A stretch of 45,483 nt of DNA from an uncultured Eubacteriales bacterium (GCA_900318405.1 ONKP01000009.1:1-45483); one strand, 5' to 3'. Counted from the stretch's first letter, positions 7,610 to 15,656 are shown. Translations and numbers: made by a program. The notes: generated from the letters alone by a model not told the origin.

Positions 7610-8245
7610 GTGGTGAAAAAACTGAACAGTGATGAGATTCGGGTGTATCTGATGAAGTCTGCCAATATGAAGGAGAGACATGCGAGAATCGGACTTCTGG
7701 AGAAGTGCATGGAAGCCGCGGCAGCCTCCTGCGGGCCGGCTCTCTATGAAAGTCCGGCAGAGGAGGCCGTCGGAAATGCTTTCCAGGTGCGTGATGATGC
7801 AGCATACCGCTGCCGGGGTTCATCTGCCGATACACACGGTGGGCAGAAACCCTTATCCAGCGTAACGGAACACGGCGGGCAGAGGCCGTCATACGGAGCA
7901 GCGGATGAGGTACAGGACCCTGTCCGGCTGCTGCGGACACGGGAATGGGAGAACAGTCAGATCATTCAGCGGCTGATGGTGTGCATGTCCGTACTGCCGG
8001 AGAGGGAACAGGATGTTCTTGTCACATTTTTTCTTCAGAATATGAGCTATGCTGAAGCCATCGGAGAACTGGTGAGAAAATGGAAACGGCAGGAGACGAT
8101 GATCCTCGTCTGGCGGAAGAGGGCACTGGATGAACTCTGTGAGATATACAATTCGGACAGGACCATGCAGGAAATCCCCGGAACAGCGGTCAGCTGGGAC
8201 GCGCGCAACGGACGCGTGAAAATCGAGCCGCTGTTCCTCAAATGA
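7610..8245 (+). CDS. hypothetical protein with sigma-region-4-like C-terminal half
   Basis: A 211-residue protein I cannot name. The start is GTG 7610 (or GTG 7613), chosen because AGAGGAGGT lies 5 to 8 bases upstream. Residues about 1-45 look helical and basic; 46-105 are low-complexity and probably disordered; 118-180 (containing MSVLPEREQDVL, NMSYAEAIGEL and WRKRALDEL) resemble region 4 of sigma-70-like or phage sigma-like proteins, a helix-turn-helix that would bind DNA, though the recognition helix (VRKWKRQETMIL) is not standard. The gene is preceded by an array of palindromes that could be operator sites, and faces the DUF1292 gene across a shared terminator. Base composition matches neighbours. 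Confidence 0.6.
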   Translation: MVKKLNSDEIRVYLMKSANMKERHARIGLLEKCMEAAAASCGPALYESPAEEAVGNAFQVRDDAAYRCRGSSADTHGGQKPLSSVTEHGGQRPSYGAADEVQDPVRLLRTREWENSQIIQRLMVCMSVLPEREQDVLVTFFLQNMSYAEAIGELVRKWKRQETMILVWRKRALDELCEIYNSDRTMQEIPGTAVSWDARNGRVKIEPLFLK

Positions 8246-8262
8246 GAAGCTGTCGGAAAATT

Positions 8263-8295
8263 CGCCGGGATGTTGGGAAAGCTGACATCCTGGCG
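8263..8295. terminator. bidirectional terminator between convergent genes
   Basis: CGCCGGGATGT (8263-8273) pairs with ACATCCTGGCG (8285-8295), 11 bp with one G-T pair. The stem abuts the minus-strand stop at 8296. T-tracts are short on both sides, so termination may be partial. Confidence 0.5.
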
Positions 8296-8604
8296 TTATT
8301 CTTCAAATGAAAAATTATCGGTTTCGCCGTCGTCAAACAGCTGATGAAATACCTCAGATGCGTGCGCGTATTCTTCTTCGTTTTCGATATTGTCCAGGAC
8401 CGGACCGCCTTCGCTGTCAAGAGAAAAACGCAGCAGATATCCCTTGCCATCGGAAGTGTCGCCTTCCGGAATGAGGACAATGTACTTCTGGTCATTGATT
8501 CTGAAGATCATCACGATCTGGCAGGAGACTTCTGCGCCGTCTTCCAGCTGAATTGAGATTCTCTCCTTGTCGGTTTCTATTATTTCAGTGACTTCGTTTT
8601 CCAT
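8296..8604 (-). CDS. DUF1292 family protein
   Basis: A 102-residue acidic protein beginning MENEVTEIIE and containing the DUF1292 core (ISIQLEDGAEVSCQIV, then YIVLIPEG and YLLRFSLDSEG), followed by an acidic tail. DUF1292 proteins are common in Bacillota, often near the Holliday-junction resolvase RuvX/YrrK and alaS, and have no established function; here the gene stands alone. ATG 8604 is chosen over a longer frame to 8724 because AGGAGAA lies just upstream and the family begins here. It converges on the sigma-like gene. Its 5' region contains a 32-bp tandem duplication and a copy of the 100-bp repeat. Confidence 0.85.
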   Translation of the reverse strand: MENEVTEIIETDKERISIQLEDGAEVSCQIVMIFRINDQKYIVLIPEGDTSDGKGYLLRFSLDSEGGPVLDNIENEEEYAHASEVFHQLFDDGETDNFSFEE

Positions 8605-8740
8605 AAATCTTCTCCTGTGTCGGTGGATAAATTTCATCGGATGACAATGACTGCCTGCACATCGAAAGACGTACAGAGACGACTGGCAAATATGATCGGA
8701 TATGTCGAACATATCTGTTACCACAATACAGCATGTTTCG

Positions 8741-8804
8741 GATGATCGCCAGATGTATTTTCCAATATCTGTGATGATCGCCAGATGTATTTTCCAATAT
8801 CTGT
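8741..8804. repeat. perfect 32-bp tandem duplication
   Basis: The unit beginning GATGATCGCCAGATG and ending CCAATATCTGT occurs twice with no gap or mismatch (8741-8772, 8773-8804). A perfect match suggests a recent duplication. Each unit holds a weak CAGAT/ATCTG dyad. It lies in the 5' region of the minus-strand DUF1292 gene. Confidence 0.95.
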
Positions 8805-8900
8805 ATGTATAATGTTACAGTTCAGACATTGCCAGAGCTACAGAACACATGGAGGCTGGAAGTCTACATGTGTGACAGTGGCTGGCAAAGAGAGAACAGT
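8803..8900 (-). repeat. imperfect repeat copy B (partner at 7109-7207)
   Basis: Reverse complement of 7109-7207 with scattered mismatches; the core TAGACTTCCAGCCT is on the minus strand at 8853-8866. ACACATG and CATGTGT flank the core and can form a stem. With copy A it brackets the sigma-like and DUF1292 genes as inverted repeats about 1.8 kb apart. The rest of the 376-bp gap 8605-8980 holds no gene; TGTATAATGTTA occurs twice (near 8806 and 8904), possibly -10 elements, without clear -35 partners. Confidence 0.7.
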
Positions 8901-8980
8901 AACTGTATAATGTTATTCATGAACCACCGGTTTATGCATTGATAAAAGATGAAGTAACAGGCGGGCAGCAGGACGGAATG

Positions 8981-11671
8981 ATGGAAAAACATCTGGTTAC
9001 AGGAATACTTGCACATGTGGACGCGGGAAAAACAACGCTTTCGGAGAGCATGCTGTATATATCGGGGGCTATCCGGAAGCAGGGCCGTGTGGATCACGGA
9101 GATTCCTTTCTGGATACGAACCACATGGAGCAGGAGCGCGGCATTACAATCTTCGCGGGACAGGCACAGCTGACATATGGCGACATGTGTCTGACGCTGC
9201 TTGATACGCCCGGCCATGTGGATTTTTCTCCGGAGATGGAGAGAACGCTGATGGTGCTCGATGCGGCTGTTCTCGTGATCAGCGCACCGGACGGAGTAAC
9301 CGGTCAGGTGAAGACACTCTGGAAGCTGCTGAATTATTATGAGATCCCTGTTTTTCTGTTCGTCAACAAGATGGATCAGGATGGCATGGATCCTGCGCTG
9401 ATCATGCAGGAACTGAAGCGTGAGCTCGGCAGTGCCTGCGTGCGTTTTCAGGGACCGCAGATCACGCCTGAAAATGAAGAAGATATTGCCGTCTGCGATG
9501 ACGGACTTCTCGAACGCGTGCTGGGAGGAAAGCCGGTAACGGATGAGGACGTCTGCCGCCTGGTCGCCGGACGGCGTATGTTTCCTGTGTGCTTCGGTTC
9601 CGCATTGCATAACGAGGGCGTCAGGGAACTGCTTGAGGTGATCGGCCGATATTCTGCGGATCCGCAGTGGCCGGAGGAATTATCTGCGCGTGTTTTCCGT
9701 ATCACACATGATGATAAAGGCAACCGTCTGACCTGGATGAAGATCACGGGAGGAACGCTCCATGTAAAAGACGTCCTGCCGGGTGGATCAGAGCTCCGCA
9801 AGGTCGATCAGATCCGCGTCTATGCGGGCAGGACATTCACTGCTGTACAGCAGGCAGAAGCCGGGACGGTCTGTGCGGTACTCGGGTTTTCGGATACCCG
9901 TGCGGGCGAGATCATAGGAAACGGCGGCGATGAAAATGGTGAGCCGCCGATTCTTCAGCCTGTTTTTACAAAAAGCATTCTGATGGAACCGGATGAGGAC
10001 AGATCACGCGTGCTGCACTGCCTGCAGATGTTGGAAGAGGAAGATCCGATGCTCCATGTGCGTTCGGATCCGAAGACTGGGGATCTGACCGTCCAAATCA
10101 TGGGCGATGTGCAGACGGAGATTCTTCAGAGAGAGGCAGAGGAGCGGTACGGAATCAGGATTGGATTCGGACCGGCTTCGCTGGTCTATAAGGAAACAAT
10201 CGCTGCGCCAACCGAGGGGGTGGGCCATTATGAGCCTCTCCGCCACTATGCGGAGGTGCATCTGCTCCTTGAGCCGGCCAGTCGCGGCACGGGACTTACG
10301 TTTTCTTCTGTGCTGAGCACGGATGTGCTGTCACTGAACTGGCAGAAGATGATCCTGTCGGTGCTGGAGAGCTCTGAACTTTGCGGTGTACTTACAGGTG
10401 CAGGTGTCACAGACCTGCACGTGACGCTGATCGGCGGCAGAGCGAGCGAAAAACATACGGAGGGCGGTGATTTCAGGCAGGCAACACTGAGGGCGTTCCG
10501 CCAGGGGCTGATGATGGCGGAGAGTATTCTGCTGGAGCCCTGCTATGATCTCACGGCTGTTATCCCTTCGGAAAACAGCGGGCGCTTTCTCACGGACATC
10601 CGTCGGATGGACGGGACTGCTGAGGTGACGGCTTCTGACGGTAAGACAGATGAAATTTCAGGCCGCATACCTGCCGCTTCCCTCGGCGACTATGCGGCAG
10701 ATGTGCGTGCCTATACCCATGGGGCAGGGTCAGTTTCCGTATCACCGGGCGCCTATGAGCCGTGCCGGAATCCGGAGGATATCATTCTTGCCTCCGGTTA
10801 TGATCCGGAGGCCGATCTTGAAAATACACCGGATTCCGTTTTCTGCTCTCATGGCGCAGGCATGGTTATTCCATGGGATCATGTACGCGAATACATGCAT
10901 GTGGATACGGGATTCCGCTTTCCGTCTGCCAATTCTGATCAGGAGGAAAAGACGTCATCGGCCGAAACAGTGTCGGATGGTTACGGAGATCAGACACGGG
11001 GACTGACGCCCGGCGAAATTCAGAGCAGAAAAAAGAGCGCCGGCAGTGATGACTGGCATGCGGAGGAGCGAAGAAGGGCTGCCGGTGAGGAAGAACTGAA
11101 GCGCATCTTTGAACAGACCTATGGAGAGGGATCATGGACGACGCCGCTGCATAATGAACAGAATGAAAGAAATGCACTGGCGGGGATCCGGTCAGGCAGT
11201 GAGAAAAAGCCGCATATTCCCGGCAGGAAGAAAACAGGAAAGGACGATTACCTTCTGGTTGACGGGTACAACATTATTTTTGCCTGGGAGGAACTCCGGG
11301 AGCTCGCTTCCCGCAATCTGGATGCGGCGAGAGACAGACTGATCGAGGTGCTTGAGGGATTTCAGGGTACCCGGAGCGGATACCTGATCCTCGTCTTTGA
11401 TGCTTACAAAGTTCGCGGCGGTCAGCGGGAAGTTTACCACAGAGCCAATATGGACATTGTGTATACGAAAGAGGCGGAGACAGCAGACACTTACATCATG
11501 AAGACAGCGCATAACCTGAAAGACAAGGGAAATGTCACGGTAGCCACCTCGGACGGCATCATCCAGATGATCATCTTCGGTGCCGGTGCCCGTCGAATGT
11601 CGGCGCGGGAACTTGAGGATGAGGTCATACAGTCTGCGGAGGATCTCCGCAGCAGGTACAACCTGGAGTGA
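8981..11671 (+). CDS. EF-G/TetM-like translational GTPase fused to Rae1/YacP-like NYN endoribonuclease
   Basis: An 896-residue fusion. The N-terminal part is a ribosome-binding GTPase of the EF-G/TetM/TetO class: G1 AHVDAGKTT (11-19), switch ERGIT (52-56), DTPGH (75-79), NKMD (129-132) and a G5-like GSAL, then translation-factor domains II to V ending near residue 640. A charged linker (about 650-754) follows. Residues 755-896 are a NYN/PIN-fold nuclease closely like B. subtilis Rae1 (YacP): LLVDGYNIIFAW, LVFDAYKVRGG, YTKEAETADTYI, VATSD, FGAGARRMSAREL, with the acidic residues retained. Rae1 is known to cut mRNA in the ribosomal A site during translation; the fusion would bring such a nuclease to the A site on a GTPase. 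Starts at 8978 or 8981 follow AGGACGGA; a TTG at 8939 is less likely. Tetracycline resistance is possible by homology but not the simplest reading. Confidence 0.87.
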   Translation: MEKHLVTGILAHVDAGKTTLSESMLYISGAIRKQGRVDHGDSFLDTNHMEQERGITIFAGQAQLTYGDMCLTLLDTPGHVDFSPEMERTLMVLDAAVLVISAPDGVTGQVKTLWKLLNYYEIPVFLFVNKMDQDGMDPALIMQELKRELGSACVRFQGPQITPENEEDIAVCDDGLLERVLGGKPVTDEDVCRLVAGRRMFPVCFGSALHNEGVRELLEVIGRYSADPQWPEELSARVFRITHDDKGNRLTWMKITGGTLHVKDVLPGGSELRKVDQIRVYAGRTFTAVQQAEAGTVCAVLGFSDTRAGEIIGNGGDENGEPPILQPVFTKSILMEPDEDRSRVLHCLQMLEEEDPMLHVRSDPKTGDLTVQIMGDVQTEILQREAEERYGIRIGFGPASLVYKETIAAPTEGVGHYEPLRHYAEVHLLLEPASRGTGLTFSSVLSTDVLSLNWQKMILSVLESSELCGVLTGAGVTDLHVTLIGGRASEKHTEGGDFRQATLRAFRQGLMMAESILLEPCYDLTAVIPSENSGRFLTDIRRMDGTAEVTASDGKTDEISGRIPAASLGDYAADVRAYTHGAGSVSVSPGAYEPCRNPEDIILASGYDPEADLENTPDSVFCSHGAGMVIPWDHVREYMHVDTGFRFPSANSDQEEKTSSAETVSDGYGDQTRGLTPGEIQSRKKSAGSDDWHAEERRRAAGEEELKRIFEQTYGEGSWTTPLHNEQNERNALAGIRSGSEKKPHIPGRKKTGKDDYLLVDGYNIIFAWEELRELASRNLDAARDRLIEVLEGFQGTRSGYLILVFDAYKVRGGQREVYHRANMDIVYTKEAETADTYIMKTAHNLKDKGNVTVATSDGIIQMIIFGAGARRMSARELEDEVIQSAEDLRSRYNLE

Positions 11672-11686
11672 AACCATGCGTATACC

Positions 11687-11715
11687 TTGTTGACAATAAA
11701 AACAGGTGTTATAAT
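11687..11715 (+). promoter_or_regulatory. promoter of the flavodiiron gene
   Basis: TATAAT at 11710-11715 has TTGTTG 17 bases upstream, or TTGACA at 14 bases, which is too short for normal use. The roughly 100-base leader holds a small perfect hairpin, GTTGCC/GGCAAC (11763-11780), not followed by T residues. Confidence 0.6.
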
Positions 11716-11821
11716 GGCGACGTCGGGAAACAGAAATGCTTTTCTGTACCCGATTTCAGACAGTTGCCAGAGTCGGCAACGACTGATCATATGTTGACAG
11801 GTTCCTACAGGAGGGGCAGAA

Positions 11822-13021
11822 ATGTACAATATTAAGCAGATTACCGATGACCTTTACTGGGTGGGAGGAAATGACAGAAGGCTGGCACTTTTTGAAAATG
11901 TCTATCCGATACCCGGTGGCGTTTCCTATAACAGCTATGTGCTTATCGATGAGAAGACGGTACTTCTTGATACCGCTGACAGTGCGATCACAGAGCTTTT
12001 TACTGAGAATGTGAAGGCCGCGCTGAACGGGAGAAAACTGGACTATATCATTATCAACCACATGGAGCCTGACCACAGCGCATCTCTTCAGCGGATTGCA
12101 GATCTTTATCCGGAAGCAAGGGTTGTGACGAGTGCAAAGGCAAAGACCATGATCCAGCAGTATTTTGATTTCGACATGAGCCGCGTGGATACTGTCGCCG
12201 AAGGAGATACACTGACGACAGGACGCCATACGCTGACATTCGTCACCGCGCCGATGGTTCACTGGCCGGAAGTGCTCTTCACCTTTGATACGACAGACGG
12301 CACGCTGTTTTCCGCAGATGCTTTCGGTACCTTCGGTGCGCTGGGCGGCAATATTTTTGCCGATGAAGTCAATTTCGAGACGGAATGGCTGCCGGAGGCA
12401 AGAAGATATTATACGAATATCGTCGGCAAGTACGGGCCGCAGGTGCAGAAGGCGCTGGCGAAGGCGGGCGGACTGGACATCCGGCGGATCTGCCCGCTGC
12501 ACGGACCGGTGTGGAGAGAAAATATCGGCTGGTTCATTGACAAGTATGCGCACTGGGCAGCTTATCAGCCGGAAGATAAAGCAGTCGTTGTTTTTGTTGG
12601 ATCTGTCTACGGACATACGGAGAACGCGGCAGAGGTGCTGGCTTCGGCTATTGCCGATGAGGGTGTGCGTGATGTCCGGGTCTATGACGTATCCGTAACA
12701 GATGCTTCGTATCTGGTAGCGGAGGCGTTCCGCGCCAGTCATCTGGTTTTTGCCTCTGCAACGTATAATAATGAAATCTTCACGAAAATGGAGCAGTTCC
12801 TGATCGAGCTGAAAGAGCACGCCTTCCGCGGTCGTACTGCAGCCGTCATTGAAAACGGCACCTGGGCGCCGCAGGCCGGTAAAAAAATCTGTGCCATGCT
12901 CGGGGAGATGAAGGATATGACGATCCTAGAACCGCAGGTGACGATCCGTTCCGCGGCAAAGGAATCGCAGAGAGAGAGCCTGGTGGAACTGGCCAAAGCT
13001 GTTGCAGCGTCCGTAAAGTGA
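11822..13021 (+). CDS. A-type flavoprotein (flavodiiron protein, FprA family)
   Basis: Cytoplasmic enzyme that reduces oxygen to water or nitric oxide to nitrous oxide, protecting anaerobes. The 399-residue protein has an N-terminal metallo-beta-lactamase-like diiron domain with the complete ligand set His80-x-Glu82-x-Asp84-His85, His147, Asp166 and His227, and a C-terminal flavodoxin domain from about 252 that binds FMN (VGSVYGHTENAAEV). There is no C-terminal rubredoxin or flavin reductase extension, so it is a class A protein needing a separate electron donor. A GGAGGGG site precedes the ATG. It is followed by a TetR-type regulator on the same strand, which may or may not control it. Confidence 0.95.
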   Translation: MYNIKQITDDLYWVGGNDRRLALFENVYPIPGGVSYNSYVLIDEKTVLLDTADSAITELFTENVKAALNGRKLDYIIINHMEPDHSASLQRIADLYPEARVVTSAKAKTMIQQYFDFDMSRVDTVAEGDTLTTGRHTLTFVTAPMVHWPEVLFTFDTTDGTLFSADAFGTFGALGGNIFADEVNFETEWLPEARRYYTNIVGKYGPQVQKALAKAGGLDIRRICPLHGPVWRENIGWFIDKYAHWAAYQPEDKAVVVFVGSVYGHTENAAEVLASAIADEGVRDVRVYDVSVTDASYLVAEAFRASHLVFASATYNNEIFTKMEQFLIELKEHAFRGRTAAVIENGTWAPQAGKKICAMLGEMKDMTILEPQVTIRSAAKESQRESLVELAKAVAASVK

Positions 13022-13102
13022 CCTGCTTTGTTCCGACACAGACGAATTGAGAAACTTACTTCTTGATGGACAGATAAGCCGGAAGAGCCGGTATGGATAT
13101 TT

Positions 13103-13669
13103 ATGGCAGATGCGAACGTAACAAAGGAAGCGCTTGCGGATTCACTGAAAAAGCTGATGAAGGAGAAGCCGTTCGAGAAGATCAGCGTCATTGATATCTG
13201 CGAAGGATGCGGGATGAACCGCAAGAGCTTCTATTATCATTTCAAGGACAAATATGATCTGGTCAACTGGATCTTCTATACGGATTTTATTCTCACGGTA
13301 AGCGGTCAGCATTTTGACAGCGGCTGGGAACTCCTTGCGGCGACTGTGGAGATGTTCAGCAGAGACCGGTCTTTTTACAAGTGCGCGCTCGAGATCGAGG
13401 GACAGAATTCCTTCCGCGATTATTTTTTTGAGAGCACACTGCCGATTTTCGAACTCTTTATGCCGAGGAGCGAGGGTGAGACGGAAGAGGAGAGGATGAT
13501 CAGCATCCATTATCTGAGTGCGGCTTTTCTGACAATTCTCTATGAATGGCTTGAAGAAGGGAAAAAACAGACGGCCAGAGAATTCATTGAATCTCTCAGA
13601 CATCTGGTGCAGAAGCTTGCACAGACCAACAGCCTTTGGCTTTCGGGCGCAAAAAAACAGCTGATGTAA
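13103..13669 (+). CDS. TetR/AcrR-type transcriptional regulator
   Basis: A 188-residue DNA-binding regulator. Residues 5-50 form the TetR helix-turn-helix (LADSLKKLMKEKPFEKISV, DICEGCGMNRKSFYYHFKDKYDL, with the family YYHF..K motif). The C-terminal part, with NWIFYTDF early and an FLTILYEWLEEG block late, matches the variant found with DhaS-like regulators (PF14278 type). The ligand cannot be read. The ribosome site is weak. It lies 80 bases after the flavodiiron gene and converges on the radical-SAM-like gene; its stop codon lies in the loop of the shared terminator. Confidence 0.88.
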   Translation: MADANVTKEALADSLKKLMKEKPFEKISVIDICEGCGMNRKSFYYHFKDKYDLVNWIFYTDFILTVSGQHFDSGWELLAATVEMFSRDRSFYKCALEIEGQNSFRDYFFESTLPIFELFMPRSEGETEEERMISIHYLSAAFLTILYEWLEEGKKQTAREFIESLRHLVQKLAQTNSLWLSGAKKQLM

Positions 13670-13683
13670 GTCAGCTGTTTTTT
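13651..13683. terminator. bidirectional terminator between convergent genes
   Basis: A-run plus CAGCTGA (13658-13664) pairs with TCAGCTG (13671-13677) plus T-run; the loop TGTAAG contains the TetR stop. The minus-strand stop (TGA at 13671-13673) lies in the other arm, so both genes end inside one hairpin. A degenerate duplicate of the right arm with its own T-run follows at 13691-13707. Confidence 0.92.
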
Positions 13684-14750
13684 GCGACGTCAGTCGGCTG
13701 TTTTTTGTGCTTTGGCAGTGCTATCTCAAACAGCTGGCGCAGGGAGACCGTATGGCGGAAATCGGTAATGACGCCATTGTTTGTGCGGATGTCTCCGTTT
13801 TCAAGAAGCTCCAGGTAAAGGCCTTCCTCATCTTCGGAAACAGTTTTGTATACCTGCATACTGTCACTGACGGCATCAAAAAGCACGATCGGGTACTCGG
13901 GGTGCATCCTTTCATTCCTGCAGAATTTGGCGACACGGCGGCAGTTGCGCGGGCTGCACGTGTCATCGCTGATCAGAAGGGCAAAGGCAGGGGACAGGCT
14001 GGCAAGCGACGCTACCTTGCTGCCGCTGATCCAGTCGGCGGCATCCTCATTGCTGTAGAAAGCGTAAACACTGTAAAGGGATTTCTGTTTCTTCATGGCT
14101 GATACATTGTGCTCGGTCGTTGCCACATCGATCGGAAAGAGAAACATGGTATTGGTGCACTGCCGGATGGCGGCCAGATCACATTCCCTGAGCAGATAGT
14201 CCGGCATGACCAGCATGAAGGCGCAGTCGTGGAAGGAAGAGATCACATCGCAGAGCTCCCGAAGACAGGAACAGTTTCCTGAAATGCGGATCGTATAAAT
14301 ATAGATACCCATCATCTGACCCTGTACAATGCAGTTGTTGATCTCATCGACAGTCAGTGTTTCAGGAATCTGAGGGTCAATCCGGAGGTTCAGACACCAG
14401 GGAATATGGTAATTGACGGTTGCCTCAATATCACGGATTTTCTTCCCGCCGAAGGTCAGACCGCAGTAGCCGAAATTGATGCCGAAATCCTTGATGTTCT
14501 GACGGGAAGTGTTGCGCAGTGTGTTTTCAATCGTAGTATAATAAGGACTCTCGTCGTTGCGCAGCAGATCCTGGACCATACCGAGGATTTCGTCCAGAAA
14601 GCGGCCCTTGTTGAACATGCGGGCCATGTCGGTCAGCTTTCGAAGACTTCTTTTCGGGTCTTCCTCGATCTCGCGGATACCGCGGTCGACGGTAGAATCA
14701 ATAATGGCCTTGGTTATGGGATTGGGATGTTCTGAAGAATTCATTGACAT
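13671..14750 (-). CDS. radical-SAM-like protein lacking the iron-sulfur motif
   Basis: A 359-residue protein whose frame matches a family of clostridial radical SAM proteins I recall: a helical N-terminal region, an IPW..N.RIDP strand (116-126), an LTVDEINN helix, QGQMMGIYIYT (143-153), HPDC-like FHDCAFM, and a C-terminal LELLENGDI block followed by SLRQLFEIAL. In active members the RIDP strand leads into CxxxCxxC and the YIYT strand into GGEP. Here RIDP runs directly into QIPETLTVDEI with about 18 residues and all three cysteines missing, and GGEP is replaced by RISGN. It should not bind the cluster and is probably a pseudoenzyme. ATG 14750 follows AAGGAAATAC; a longer frame to 14843 lacks a site. 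Role unknown. Confidence 0.7.
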   Translation of the reverse strand: MSMNSSEHPNPITKAIIDSTVDRGIREIEEDPKRSLRKLTDMARMFNKGRFLDEILGMVQDLLRNDESPYYTTIENTLRNTSRQNIKDFGINFGYCGLTFGGKKIRDIEATVNYHIPWCLNLRIDPQIPETLTVDEINNCIVQGQMMGIYIYTIRISGNCSCLRELCDVISSFHDCAFMLVMPDYLLRECDLAAIRQCTNTMFLFPIDVATTEHNVSAMKKQKSLYSVYAFYSNEDAADWISGSKVASLASLSPAFALLISDDTCSPRNCRRVAKFCRNERMHPEYPIVLFDAVSDSMQVYKTVSEDEEGLYLELLENGDIRTNNGVITDFRHTVSLRQLFEIALPKHKKQPTDVAKNS

Positions 14751-14905
14751 GTATTTCCTTCCATATTTATACTCTGTACGTGCACTTTCGACGTCAGTCA
14801 AAACTTTTTCCGTGCACAGCAGATGATGACTTTTAACAGTCATTATAAAGCGATTGATCCGGAAGTCATAGGGACAGATTTCCGTGTCTGCCTGAAAATT
14901 TTTGC

Positions 14906-14934
14906 TTGCGCGGAACAGAGCAATATGCTATGAT
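14906..14934 (+). promoter_or_regulatory. promoter of rpsF-rpsR
   Basis: TTGCGC, 17 bases, TATGAT, with TGC directly before the -10 (extended -10). About 85 bases of leader follow. Confidence 0.65.
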
Positions 14935-14968
14935 ATTGCATCGTGAGGTTTGAAAAAACCCATGTTCC

Positions 14969-15001
14969 TTGCTTTCCCAAAGACCAAGGGAAGGCCAGCA
15001 A
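14969..15001 (+). promoter_or_regulatory. rpsF leader hairpin, candidate S6:S18 binding site
   Basis: TTGC-TTTCCC pairs with GGGAAG...GCAA around AAAGACCAA, just before the rpsF ribosome site. The S6:S18 complex is known to bind a conserved hairpin in rpsF leaders in many bacteria. Position and size fit; I could not verify the conserved bulge. Confidence 0.35.
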
Positions 15002-15024
15002 ATGTCCAAAAGGAGGATATACAG

Positions 15025-15315
15025 ATGAACAATTATGAACTGGCACTGGTCGTCAGCTCCAAAATCGACGATGAAACCAGAAATGCCGTCGTAGAAAAAG
15101 CAAAGGGTTACATCACCCGCTACGAAGGTACAATCGGTGAAATCGACGCGTGGGGCAAGAAAAAACTCGCGTATGAGATTCAGGATGAGCGCGAGGGCTA
15201 TTATTACTTCATCCCGTTTACAGCAGCTCCGACAGCTCCGGCTGAGATCGAGAGACATGTACGTATCATGGACAACGTACTTCGTTATCTGATTGTTCGC
15301 ACAGACGAGAAGTAA
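15025..15315 (+). CDS. rpsF: 30S ribosomal protein S6
   Basis: S6 pairs with S18 on the platform of the small subunit. The 96-residue product has the family start [12 protein letters not shown], the [11 protein letters not shown] block and the C-terminal VLRYLIVRT, at standard length. AAAGGAGGATATACAG precedes ATG 15025; a longer frame to 14950 lies in the leader and is rejected. It is followed 20 bases later by rpsR, with no ssb between. Confidence 0.98.
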   Translation: MNNYELALVVSSKIDDETRNAVVEKAKGYITRYEGTIGEIDAWGKKKLAYEIQDEREGYYYFIPFTAAPTAPAEIERHVRIMDNVLRYLIVRTDEK

Positions 15316-15335
15316 ATCTAAGGAGGATTAAAGTA

Positions 15336-15650
15336 ATGGCAGAGACCAATGCAAATACTGAAGCAGTAACAGAAACAAGCGCAGCTCCGGCAAGAACTGA
15401 AGAGAGACCGGCAAGATCCGAGGCTCCGAGAAGAAAACCGCAGAGAAGAAGAAGGAAAGTATGCGTTTTCTGTGGCAAGGACGCTGTGATCGACTATAAG
15501 GATACAGCAACACTGAGAAAGTACATCTCTGAGAGAGGAAAAATCCTTCCCAGAAGAGTAACCGCTAACTGCGCAAAGCATCAGAGAGAGATGACTTCCG
15601 CCATCAAGCGTGCAAGACATCTGGCAATGCTTCCGTACGTTGAGGACTAA
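15336..15650 (+). CDS. rpsR: 30S ribosomal protein S18 with long N-terminal extension
   Basis: S18 binds S6 and 16S rRNA. From about residue 40 the 104-residue protein is a standard S18 ([48 protein letters not shown]). It keeps cysteines 43 and 46 and a later Cys-x-x-His, suggesting a zinc-binding form. The first 38 residues are an extra low-complexity tail: acidic and Thr/Ala-rich, then Pro/Arg-rich. S18 is usually near 80 residues, so this is longer than most. AAGGAGG lies before the ATG. Confidence 0.97.
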   Translation: MAETNANTEAVTETSAAPARTEERPARSEAPRRKPQRRRRKVCVFCGKDAVIDYKDTATLRKYISERGKILPRRVTANCAKHQREMTSAIKRARHLAMLPYVED

Positions 15651-15656
15651 AAGCAG

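Noticed and set aside
8981-11671. Tetracycline resistance gene (tetM/tetO/tetW)
   Set aside because: The GTPase part is diverged from the resistance proteins, is in a core locus without mobile genes, and carries a nuclease domain; resistance is not supported by sequence alone.
11756-12820. 354-residue minus-strand ORF
   Set aside because: Antisense shadow of the flavodiiron gene.
14950-15024. Longer S6 start
   Set aside because: S6 begins at MNNYELAL with a strong site; the upstream part is leader with a candidate regulatory hairpin.
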